Of a stretch of DNA of 8,517 bases, positions 1 through 5,530 are shown one piece after another; position 1 is the first letter of the stretch, and every line of letters starts with the position of its first letter. This stretch comes from JBLHUT01 sp047629975 (GTDB taxonomy: Bacteria > Pseudomonadota > Alphaproteobacteria > Rhodobacterales > Rhodobacteraceae): NCBI GenBank assembly GCA_047629975.1, contig JBLHUT010000158.1, positions 1 through 8,517 of the forward strand. The letters are read 5' to 3'. The position numbers and the translations under genes are program-made. Under the pieces are notes generated by a model, which saw nothing but the letters and a program-made list of their open reading frames with translations, was not told the origin of the DNA and did not search any database.

Positions 1-259
1 CCACATGGACAGCGGCATCCGGTCGGGTCAGGACGTGCTCAAGGCCCTCGCGATGGGGGCAAAAGGCACTTATATCGGGCGCGCCTATGTTTACGGGCTG
101 GGTGCGATGGGTCAGGCTGGCGTGACAGCTGCTCTGGATACCATTCATAAAGAGCTTGATCTGACGATGGCCTTGTGTGGCCGCCGTGATGTCAGAACAC
201 TAGACCGCGATATCCTGCTGATCCCCGAAGATTTCGAAGGGCGCTGGCGCCAAAACTAG
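1..259 (+). CDS. lldD: FMN-dependent alpha-hydroxy-acid dehydrogenase (L-lactate dehydrogenase type), C-terminal fragment
   Basis: This is the 3' end of a gene that begins left of the window; the reading frame is already open at base 2 and stops at TAG 257-259, leaving about 85 residues. The start of the visible part, DSGIRSGQDVLKALAMGAKG followed by YIGRAYVYGLGAMGQAG, is the C-terminal end of the TIM barrel of FMN-dependent alpha-hydroxy-acid oxidases and dehydrogenases (LldD, glycolate oxidase, mandelate dehydrogenase). The DSGIRSG arginine and the IGR segment bind the FMN phosphate in this family. Family members oxidise a 2-hydroxy acid such as L-lactate to the 2-oxo acid and pass electrons to quinone or oxygen. 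The substrate cannot be settled from this fragment because the active-site residues lie upstream. L-lactate dehydrogenase is the most common roseobacter annotation for such sequences, so the symbol is tentative. The in-frame ATG at position 5 is internal, not a start. Confidence 0.85.
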   Translation, partial: HMDSGIRSGQDVLKALAMGAKGTYIGRAYVYGLGAMGQAGVTAALDTIHKELDLTMALCGRRDVRTLDRDILLIPEDFEGRWRQN

Positions 260-279
260 GCCGGGAAAACTAGGCCCGG
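252..279. repeat. Short tandem duplication (2 x 14 bp) spanning the lldD stop codon
   Basis: Bases 252-265 and 266-279 are two adjacent 14-bp copies of AAAACTAGGCCSGG, matching at 13 of 14 positions. The first copy contains the TAG stop of the dehydrogenase gene. The duplication also creates an inverted repeat, GCCGGG at 260-265 and CCCGGC at 275-280. It looks like a small slippage duplication; a function is not indicated. Confidence 0.6.
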
Positions 280-305
280 CAGTCTTTGTCGAACATTTTT
301 ACAAT

Positions 306-338
306 CAGGGCCTTTCGTTTGCCAAACGAAGGGCCCTG
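306..338. terminator. Long hairpin between convergent genes, probable bidirectional terminator
   Basis: Bases 306-320 and 324-338 pair over 15 positions with a single T-G wobble (313/331) around a 3-base loop. The hairpin sits between the stop of the plus-strand dehydrogenase gene (259) and the stop of the minus-strand transporter (352), the usual place for a shared terminator. There is no clean T-run directly after either arm: the plus side continues AATTTATCC and the minus side ATTGTAAAAATG. Intrinsic termination is therefore likely but not textbook. Confidence 0.65.
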
Positions 339-351
339 AATTTATCCAGCC

Positions 352-1512
352 CTACACAGCTTCCCGCGATGTCCGGTGGCGTCTGGCAAGCAAGACCGCC
401 AGCACAGGCACAGGTGACAACATCAGCGCGACGGCCAAAAACGCCACACGCAGGCCCAAGACCTCCGAGATCACCCCCATCGCAACAGGCGCCAGAAAAA
501 AGCCGGAGAAACCGATAACCGCCACACGTGAAATCGCCTGCGTTCTGCGCGCCGGTGACACAAGCTGCCCCACCAGCGCAAGCCCCATGGGAGCAATGAC
601 CGACACGCCAAGTCCGAAGATGCCAAACCCCGCATAGGCAACAGCCGGCTGCCCCGCAAGCGCGGCTACAACAAGGCCGCCTGCCGCCAGAACAGCCGCC
701 AGCACCAGCAGGCTTGTCTCCTTGATCATATCGGTCAGCGCCTGCCCCGCGAACCGGCCAACTGCCATTGTTGCCCCCAACATCGCAGGCCCCAGTGCCC
801 CCTCCGCGGCCCCTCCCAACAGGCTGCGTTCGATATAAAGCGCCGACCACGTCTCGACAGCGGCCTCCGCCATAAAGGCGATCAAAACGACCACACCACA
901 CAGCACGATCGGCCCGAGCGGATAGCCCGACGCCGCGCGTCCGACGTCATGGTCCGGCTGTGCGGCCGGCGCCTGCGTCATCAGGGTCGTGAGCCAAAGG
1001 ACGACCAGACCGATCGCTGCAAACATTGAAAATGCCGAAACATCCCACTCTCTGGCGACGCCGCAACTTATCGCGATGATGGCATAGGCCACCGAAAACA
1101 TGGCGTGATTGACGTTCATCAGGCTTCGCCGGTGCTGCGCCTCCAACTCGCTCACGCGTGCATTCATCACCACATCGGCCAACCCGGAGGCACAACCAAC
1201 CGCCACCATGGCCAGTGCAAAACTGACCGGTCCGCTGGCGAGGGCAAGCAACAAAAAGGTTGCCGAGAACATCGCCGTCGCCAGTGCCAGACCGCGCGCA
1301 CCAAGCCAGCGATCAACTCTGGGGGCGAGCCACATTGCGCTCATCAACCCGATGGCAGAGCCAAGAAGGAGCGTGCCGAACAAGGCATCACTCGCACCGA
1401 TCTTCGATTTGATCTGTGGGACATAAGCCGCAAACGCCCCCCAGTGCAGACCCAGAACGACAAAAGCAGCAGCAGGAGCCCGTGACAGGCGAAGGGATGC
1501 AAGAACCGACAT
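352..1512 (-). CDS. Major facilitator superfamily transporter (YbjJ-like)
   Basis: This encodes a 386-residue, very hydrophobic inner-membrane protein. About 12 membrane segments can be drawn (roughly residues 12-32, 45-65, 73-93, 97-117, 136-155, 160-178, 201-222, 236-256, 266-287, 290-312, 330-350, 354-376), with a hydrophilic loop at about 180-198 between the two six-helix halves. A motif-A-like loop, APRVDRWLGAR, lies at 63-73. The segments GLADVVMNARV (110-120) and AEAAVETWSALY (215-226) resemble the YbjJ-type branch of MFS carriers, some of which are annotated as sugar or drug exporters. No substrate can be assigned. The frame is open up to 1614, but I chose the ATG at 1510-1512: it gives a normal MFS N-terminus, has a weak GGA six bases upstream, and avoids translating a CAGG microsatellite into LPACLPAC. 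It converges on the dehydrogenase gene and diverges from rplY. Confidence 0.85.
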   Translation of the reverse strand: MSVLASLRLSRAPAAAFVVLGLHWGAFAAYVPQIKSKIGASDALFGTLLLGSAIGLMSAMWLAPRVDRWLGARGLALATAMFSATFLLLALASGPVSFALAMVAVGCASGLADVVMNARVSELEAQHRRSLMNVNHAMFSVAYAIIAISCGVAREWDVSAFSMFAAIGLVVLWLTTLMTQAPAAQPDHDVGRAASGYPLGPIVLCGVVVLIAFMAEAAVETWSALYIERSLLGGAAEGALGPAMLGATMAVGRFAGQALTDMIKETSLLVLAAVLAAGGLVVAALAGQPAVAYAGFGIFGLGVSVIAPMGLALVGQLVSPARRTQAISRVAVIGFSGFFLAPVAMGVISEVLGLRVAFLAVALMLSPVPVLAVLLARRHRTSREAV

Positions 1513-1562
1513 CGTGTTTCCATGCCACGGACACTCTTGCCGGGCAAGCGCAACACGACACG

Positions 1563-1584
1563 CAGGCAGGCAGGCAGGCAGGCA
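1563..1584. repeat. CAGG tetranucleotide microsatellite (5.5 copies)
   Basis: Bases 1563-1582 are five perfect CAGG units, followed by a partial CA. The tract begins 51 bases upstream of the chosen MFS start codon on the minus strand (CCTG repeats there). Tetranucleotide tracts can change length by slipped-strand pairing, and four is not a multiple of three. A length change would shift the frame of any protein started at 1614, or alter spacing within the MFS upstream region. Confidence 0.9.
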
Positions 1585-1641
1585 CAGAATTGCACCGCCC
1601 ATCTCGCCCACCAAACGATGTCCGGACCTCTCGTGTCCTAC

Positions 1642-1675
1642 AGCCCGCCATCAGACTGCTGCCCACAGGCGGGCT
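1642..1675. repeat. 8-bp inverted repeat in the divergent region
   Basis: AGCCCGCC at 1642-1649 is perfectly complementary to GGCGGGCT at 1668-1675, with an 18-base loop. No T-run follows on either strand, so it is not an obvious intrinsic terminator. It may be an operator-like dyad or a stem in the MFS 5' leader. A repeat of this size can also arise by chance in GC-rich DNA. Confidence 0.4.
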
Positions 1676-1760
1676 TGCCTAGCTGCCGTGCCCAACGGGC
1701 GTCAGCCGGGCGGGAGGACACCGAAATCACACACACGCCGCCTGATACTTGGGTCCAATG

Positions 1761-1850
1761 GGCCTCCTCCGGGCAACTTGGTCCTTTTCAAATCCCTGCT
1801 CCTCCTTTATAGGCGCGGTTTCACACGGGCCTGCACCCTTGGAGGAGGCC
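1761..1850 (+). promoter_or_regulatory. Candidate folded leader upstream of rplY with competing complementary segments
   Basis: GGCCTCCTCC (1761-1770) is the exact reverse complement of GGAGGAGGCC (1841-1850). A second segment, CTCCTCC (1799-1805), is complementary to the first seven bases of that same downstream arm (1841-1847). The purine arm can therefore pair with either partner but not both, as in attenuator or translational switch leaders. The purine arm is also Shine-Dalgarno-like but lies 20 bases too far from the ATG to act directly. Whether 1761-1770 is transcribed depends on the unknown start site. Regulation of L25 by this element is inference. Confidence 0.35.
1785..1812 (+). promoter_or_regulatory. 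Weak sigma-70-like promoter candidate for rplY
   Basis: A TTTTCA box at 1785-1790 is followed after 16 bases by TTATAG at 1807-1812, in an AT-richer patch of otherwise GC-rich intergenic DNA 60 to 85 bases before the rplY start. Both boxes match the consensus only partly, and the call rests on position and composition. If it is the real promoter, the upstream arm of the leader repeat at 1761-1770 would not be in the mRNA. Confidence 0.25.
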
Positions 1851-1858
1851 CTCTTATC

Positions 1859-1864
1859 AGGAGA
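1859..1864 (+). promoter_or_regulatory. Ribosome binding site of rplY
   Basis: AGGAGA at 1859-1864 lies six bases before the ATG at 1871. It fixes that ATG as the start even though the frame stays open back to 1514. Confidence 0.85.
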
Positions 1865-1870
1865 ATACCA

Positions 1871-2500
1871 ATGGCTGGATCAATTCCGGATCTGAACGCT
1901 ACGGTTCGCGCGGGGACAGGCAAGGGGGCCGCCCGCCAAGCTCGTCGTGACGGGCTGGTACCGGGTGTTGTTTATGGCGGCGGCACTGACCCGATCGCGA
2001 TCAACATCCCCTTCAACGTATTGATGAAGCGCCTCAAGGCAGGCCGTTTCCTGTCGACGCTGTTCAACCTGCAGATCGAAGGCCACGACGACGTGCGCGT
2101 CATCTGTCGCGGCGTCCAGCGTCACGTGGTCAAGGACCTTCCGACCCACGTGGACCTCATGCGTCTGCGCCGGACGTCCAAGGTCAAATTGTTCATCCCC
2201 GTCGAGTTCGTCGGCGAGGAAGCATCGCCCGGTCTCAAGCGTGGCGGCGTTTTGACAGCTGTTCGCAACGAAGTTGAACTGACCGTAACTGCGGGCGACA
2301 TTCCTGAAAAGATCATTCTGGATGTTTCCAGCATGGATGTCGGCGACACGGCTACGATCTCTGACATTACGCTTCCTGCCGGTGCTGTTCCGACAATCGA
2401 CCGCGATTTCGTGATTGCCAATATCTCGGCTCCCTCTGGCCTGCGCTCTTCGGGTGGTGGTGATGACGAGGAAGAAGAAGAAGCCACCACAGAGGAGTAA
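1871..2500 (+). CDS. rplY: 50S ribosomal protein L25/general stress protein Ctc (TL5 type)
   Basis: This 209-residue protein belongs to the L25/TL5/Ctc family, which binds 5S rRNA in the central protuberance of the large ribosomal subunit. The N-terminal L25 domain covers about residues 5-95, with the typical opening GKGAARQARRDGLVPGVVYG at 17-36 and GVQRHVVKDLPTHVDLMR at 81-98. The C-terminal TL5 beta domain covers about 100-187 and ends with DVSSMDVGDTATISDITLPA (151-170). After that comes a serine/glycine linker and an acidic tail (GGGDDEEEEEATTEE, 195-209). Such tails are common in alphaproteobacterial L25, and the length is normal for the long form. A good AGGAGA site precedes the ATG. 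A strong terminator follows 36 bases after the stop, so the gene can be its own transcription unit. The upstream leader may fold. Confidence 0.95.
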   Translation: MAGSIPDLNATVRAGTGKGAARQARRDGLVPGVVYGGGTDPIAINIPFNVLMKRLKAGRFLSTLFNLQIEGHDDVRVICRGVQRHVVKDLPTHVDLMRLRRTSKVKLFIPVEFVGEEASPGLKRGGVLTAVRNEVELTVTAGDIPEKIILDVSSMDVGDTATISDITLPAGAVPTIDRDFVIANISAPSGLRSSGGGDDEEEEEATTEE

Positions 2501-2536
2501 TCCTTTTCGGCGCCCTTCTTGGCAAAACAATGTATC

Positions 2537-2566
2537 AGGCACTCCTTCGGGAGTGCCTTTTCGTTT
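2537..2566 (+). terminator. Rho-independent terminator after rplY
   Basis: AGGCACTCC (2537-2545) and GGAGTGCCT (2550-2558) form a perfect 9-bp stem closed by a TTCG tetraloop (2546-2549), followed by TTTCGTTT. This is a textbook intrinsic terminator. It implies that pth downstream has its own promoter or depends on read-through. Confidence 0.93.
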
Positions 2567-2747
2567 CACACAACACAGACCTGCGATATCCCCGCTCCTG
2601 TGCACCCGTCGCACCGCACAATCTGATTGCTCCATTGAGGTCTTTGCGGGGAACACCCGCGAACGTGCCGTCCCGATGCCCCGTTTGAACCTTGGCAAAC
2701 AGGCTCCGGACTGGCATTCAGGGGACACGCAGGCAGATAACTGGCAC

Positions 2748-2752
2748 GAGGA
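2748..2752 (+). promoter_or_regulatory. Ribosome binding site deciding the TTG start of pth
   Basis: GAGGA at 2748-2752 stands nine bases before TTG 2762-2764. An in-frame TAA at 2738-2740 closes the frame upstream, and no ATG or GTG lies between that stop and the TTG. TTG is therefore the only sensible start. Confidence 0.8.
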
Positions 2753-2761
2753 TCGCATCCA

Positions 2762-3529
2762 TTGAAACTCTTTGTTGGCTTGGGCAACCCCGGCACGAAA
2801 TATGCTCTAAACAGGCATAACATCGGCTTCATGGCCGTGGACAGGATTGCTGATGACCACGGGTTTTCCCCGTGGCGCGCCCGTTTTCAGGGGCTGGTCA
2901 GCGAGGGCGCGCTGGGTGACGAGAAAATCATCCTGCTCAAGCCCGCAACCTTCATGAACCTGTCCGGTCAATCCGTCGGCGAGGCGATGCGGTTTTTCAA
3001 GCTCACCCCCACCGATGTGATGGTCTTTCACGATGAACTCGACCTTGCCCCCGGAAAAATCCGCGTCAAACAAGGCGGCGGCCATGCCGGACACAACGGC
3101 CTGCGCTCGATGCACGCCCACATCACCGAAGGGTACGGTCGTGTCCGGTTGGGCATCGGCCATCCAGGCCACAAGGACGCGGTGTCCGGCTTTGTGCTCA
3201 GCAATTTCTCCAAAGCAGATGCAGAGTGGATGGATGATCTAATGCGTGGGATCAGTGACGGTGTCGCTGATCTGGCCCGCGGTGAGACGGCTCGTTTTCT
3301 AAACAAAATAGGGCTGCGGATGACCCCTACCCGACCTGAAAAACAAGGCAAGGGCCCAAAACCAAAGGCCCGCCAGACGTCATCGACCCGCACGCCCCCG
3401 CCCGACGTCACCGCCGGCCCGGCCCCCAAAGTGCAACCCGTTGGCCCCGAAACACCGGTAAACACCGCCGCCCTCAAGATACCCGACACCCGTTCAGCCC
3501 TGCAGCGTCTGGCAGATAGGTTCAGGTAA
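2762..3529 (+). CDS. pth: Peptidyl-tRNA hydrolase with extended C-terminal tail
   Basis: Pth cleaves the ester bond of peptidyl-tRNAs released from stalled ribosomes, recycling tRNA in the cytoplasm. The protein starts with the family signature KLFVGLGNPG. The residues matching the E. coli active site are present: Asn9, catalytic His19 (in NRHNIGF), Met65-Asn66 (in TFMNLSG), Asp91 (in FHDELDL) and Asn112 (in GGGHAGHNGLRS). The start is TTG, supported by GAGGA upstream and an in-frame stop just before it. The catalytic domain fills about residues 1-187, the usual full length. Residues 188-255 are an extra tail, rich in Pro, Lys and Thr and probably disordered, that ends in a short helix-like ALQRLADRFR. 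I recall similar tails in related roseobacter Pth proteins; their role is unknown to me. No clear terminator follows, only the palindrome array about 80 bases downstream. Confidence 0.96.
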   Translation: MKLFVGLGNPGTKYALNRHNIGFMAVDRIADDHGFSPWRARFQGLVSEGALGDEKIILLKPATFMNLSGQSVGEAMRFFKLTPTDVMVFHDELDLAPGKIRVKQGGGHAGHNGLRSMHAHITEGYGRVRLGIGHPGHKDAVSGFVLSNFSKADAEWMDDLMRGISDGVADLARGETARFLNKIGLRMTPTRPEKQGKGPKPKARQTSSTRTPPPDVTAGPAPKVQPVGPETPVNTAALKIPDTRSALQRLADRFR

Positions 3530-3610
3530 CAGACCCTGCCAATCACCACGTCCAACACCCCGATGCAAAACCCGCCCACGATACCAGCAGGCGGTTCCAC
3601 CCATGATATT

Positions 3611-3689
3611 CAACAGCGTGGTTGAAACCACGACACCCAACAGCGTGGTTGAAACCACGACACCCAACAGCGTGGTTGAAACCACGACA
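3611..3689. repeat. Three tandem 27-bp repeats, each with a perfect palindromic core
   Basis: Units begin at 3611, 3638 and 3665. The first two are identical, and the third differs only in its last two bases (3690-3691). Each holds CGTGGTTGAAACCACG (3617-3632, 3644-3659, 3671-3686), a dyad of 7-bp arms around GA, separated by 11 identical bases. The array lies between the pth stop (3529) and the DUF2237 start (3790). A 27-bp period keeps all frames open across it, which explains the apparent NSVVETTTP peptide repeats; I regard those as artefacts. Possible roles are RNA hairpins that stop transcription or protect the pth 3' end, or a row of operator sites. It is not a CRISPR array, since the units abut with no unique spacers. 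The rest of 3530-3789 shows nothing recognisable. Confidence 0.9.
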
Positions 3690-3789
3690 GACACAGGCGA
3701 AAATCTATCCGCAAGAAACCTGCATTCAGGGTGGACCTTGGCCGCGGCCTCACTATCCTGCACACATCATAAAACACGGAGTGCGATCC

Positions 3790-4167
3790 ATGGAAAAAGA
3801 CCCCTCATTGAATGTGCTTGGCACCACTTTGTTGCCTTGCTCTCTCGATCCGGTCACCGGTTTTTTCCGCAACGGAGCCTGCGACACCTGCGCGGCGGAT
3901 GCCGGCAGTCACACGGTCTGTGCCGTCATGACGGCCGAATTTCTGGCCTATTCGAAATATCTTGGCAACGATCTGTCAACACCGCGTCCCGAATTCCATT
4001 TCCCCGGCCTTGTCCCCGGCGACAGCTGGTGCTTGTGCGCCAGCCGCTTTTTGCAGGCCCATGACGAAGGCGTCGCCCCGCAAGTCAATCTTGCTGCCAC
4101 GCATAAAAAGGCGCTGGAAATCGTCCCGATCGAGGTGCTGCAATCGCGCGCCGCATTATTGGGTTAG
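3790..4167 (+). CDS. DUF2237 family protein, function unknown
   Basis: This small 125-residue soluble protein matches the DUF2237 family over its whole length: NVLGTTLLPCSLDPVTGFFR (8-27), SHTVCAVMTAEFL (40-52), GNDLSTPRPEFHFPGL (59-74), PGDSWCLCASRF (76-87) and ATHKKALEIVP (103-113). It has six cysteines (17, 31, 34, 44, 81, 83), including CDTC and CLC pairs, and His41. These could bind a metal or form disulfides, but no biochemical role is established to my knowledge. The ATG at 3790 is preceded by GGAG at 3778-3781 with eight bases of spacing; the frame is open further upstream through the repeat array, but that part is not conserved family sequence. The stop is five bases before the glycerate kinase start, so the two are probably co-transcribed. 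No signal peptide is seen. Confidence 0.9.
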   Translation: MEKDPSLNVLGTTLLPCSLDPVTGFFRNGACDTCAADAGSHTVCAVMTAEFLAYSKYLGNDLSTPRPEFHFPGLVPGDSWCLCASRFLQAHDEGVAPQVNLAATHKKALEIVPIEVLQSRAALLG

Positions 4168-4172
4168 ACCGG

Positions 4173-5453
4173 ATGCCTTGCCCTGCTGATCCCTCTGCGT
4201 TCCTGACAGACCTTTTTGCTACGGCTGTCAAAGTGGCCGACCCCATTTTGCGCGTGCCCGACGCGCTTCCGCCCAAACCCGCAGGGCGCGTTGTCGTTAT
4301 CGGCGCAGGCAAGGCATCGGCCCGAATGGCCGAAGCGGTGGAGGCGGCTTGGGGTCCTTGTGAAGGTCTTGTGATCACGCGCTACGGCTATGCCCGCCCG
4401 TGTCAGGGCATCGAAATTGTCGAGGCCGCCCATCCTGTCCCCGATAGTGCCGGTGTCACGGCCACAACGCGCATGCTGGCGCTGCTGGCGGGTCTGGGCG
4501 AGGACGATTTTGTGTTGGCCCTGATTTCCGGCGGTGGGTCCGCGCTGCTGTGCGCCCCTGTTGCGGGGATAACACTTGAGGAAAAACAGGCGGTCAACGC
4601 AGCCCTGCTTGCTTGCGGTGCGCCGATTGACCAGATGAATGTGATGCGCAAGCATCTTAGCCGCGTGAAGGGCGGACAACTGGCCGCGGCGGCCTTTCCG
4701 GCGCGAATGTGCGCACTGGTTATTTCGGATGTGCCCGGCGACGACCTTGCCTTTATCGCAAGTGGTCCGACGGTTGGTGACACAACCAATGTCAGCGATG
4801 CAAAAGCTCTTTTGCAACGCTGGAACATTTCCGTCGCTCCGTCGGTTACAGCCGCACTGGCGCGCGAAAGCAGCGTGATCGCTCCGGATGACCCGCGTCT
4901 GTCACGGGTCGAGAACCAGATCATCGCCGCCCCGATCCAGTCATTGGAGGCCGCCGCAGCACAAGCCCGCGCCGCCGGAATTGACGCACGGATCATCGGT
5001 GACGCTCTTGAGGGCGAGGCCCGCGATCTGGGCGCGGCACAAGCGCGAATGGCACGCGATCTGCAACGCGCGATGGCCCCGACAGATGCGCCGATCCTGC
5101 TGTTGTCGGGGGGCGAATGCACGGTGACCCGTCGCGGTGACGGATCGGGTGGCCCCAATGCCGAAACCATGCTTGCGGCAGCCATCGAGCTGAACGGTGC
5201 CGCCGGGATATGGGCGCTGGCGTGTGACACCGACGGCGTGGACGGTGCCGCCGAGGTTGCGGGCGCTGTGATCGGACCCGACACAATCGCGCGCGCAAAA
5301 GCGGCCGGATATGCACCGCAAGCCGCGCTTGCGGCAAATGACAGTCACGGGTTTTTTGCCACGATCGACGCGCAGGTCATCACCGGCCCGACGCTCACCA
5401 ATGTCAACGATTTTCGGGCGTTCCTGATTTGCCCACCGGATGGCACCGTTTAA
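4173..5453 (+). CDS. gckA: Glycerate 2-kinase (GckA/MOFRL family)
   Basis: This 426-residue cytoplasmic enzyme belongs to the DUF4147 plus MOFRL glycerate kinase family, which phosphorylates D-glycerate with ATP to 2-phosphoglycerate. That links serine, glyoxylate or tartrate breakdown to lower glycolysis. Family landmarks are GRVVVIGAGKASARMAEAVE (38-57), ISGGGSALL (118-126), NVMRKHLSRVKGGQLAA (156-172), ISDVPGDDLAFIASGPTVGD (184-203), LSGGECTVT with GSGGPNAE (311-331), CDTDGVDGAAE (351-361) and ANDSHGFF (388-395). The MOFRL part is roughly the last 115 residues. Older annotations call such proteins hydroxypyruvate reductase (TtuD); the kinase assignment is the better supported one for this family. 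The start follows the DUF2237 stop by five bases with only a weak Shine-Dalgarno, suggesting translation coupled to the upstream gene. hrpB follows after 77 bases. Confidence 0.92.
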   Translation: MPCPADPSAFLTDLFATAVKVADPILRVPDALPPKPAGRVVVIGAGKASARMAEAVEAAWGPCEGLVITRYGYARPCQGIEIVEAAHPVPDSAGVTATTRMLALLAGLGEDDFVLALISGGGSALLCAPVAGITLEEKQAVNAALLACGAPIDQMNVMRKHLSRVKGGQLAAAAFPARMCALVISDVPGDDLAFIASGPTVGDTTNVSDAKALLQRWNISVAPSVTAALARESSVIAPDDPRLSRVENQIIAAPIQSLEAAAAQARAAGIDARIIGDALEGEARDLGAAQARMARDLQRAMAPTDAPILLLSGGECTVTRRGDGSGGPNAETMLAAAIELNGAAGIWALACDTDGVDGAAEVAGAVIGPDTIARAKAAGYAPQAALAANDSHGFFATIDAQVITGPTLTNVNDFRAFLICPPDGTV

Positions 5454-5530
5454 AAACAGGTTTTGCCGCGCACCACCGGCCACAATGACGTGACCCCGCA
5501 AAAGCACACGTTTACCTTGGAAAGGCTTTC

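Larger units (their letters stand above)
1513..1870. other. Divergent intergenic region between the MFS gene and rplY
   Basis: This 358-base stretch must carry the start signals of both flanking genes. Open frames cross it, but their translations are low-complexity or unlike known proteins, and the recognisable proteins start at its borders, so I treat it as non-coding. It holds a CAGG tandem repeat (1563-1584), an 8-bp inverted repeat (1642-1675), a 10-bp inverted repeat with a competing partner (1761-1850), a weak promoter candidate (1785-1812) and the rplY ribosome binding site. Two similar boxes, ACTTGGGTCC (1747-1756) and ACTTGGTCC (1776-1784), are also present and might be protein-binding sites. 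I see no tRNA or known riboswitch. Confidence 0.7.

Noticed and set aside
1513..1614. N-terminal extension of the MFS transporter to the ATG at 1614
   Set aside because: The added residues include translated CAGG repeats and no membrane segment; the ATG at 1512 gives a standard MFS N-terminus.
2415..2765. 116-residue plus-strand frame whose TGA overlaps the pth TTG start, suggesting translational coupling
   Set aside because: It overlaps the end of rplY and runs through the rplY terminator, and the peptide has no familiar features. The GAGGA site explains pth initiation.
3611..3689. Possible CRISPR array, because the repeat contains GTTGAAAC
   Set aside because: The linkers between the palindromes are identical, not unique spacers; there are only three units, and no cas gene is present.
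3603..4064. Plus-strand frame encoding NSVVETTTP repeats followed by a longer protein
   Set aside because: The peptide repeat is just the 27-bp array read in a frame that stays open because 27 is divisible by three. Downstream it runs out of frame over the clear DUF2237 gene.
4403..5284. 293-residue minus-strand open frame opposite gckA
   Set aside because: It is Ala/Ser/Arg-rich low-complexity translation opposite a fully conserved glycerate kinase; no family resemblance.
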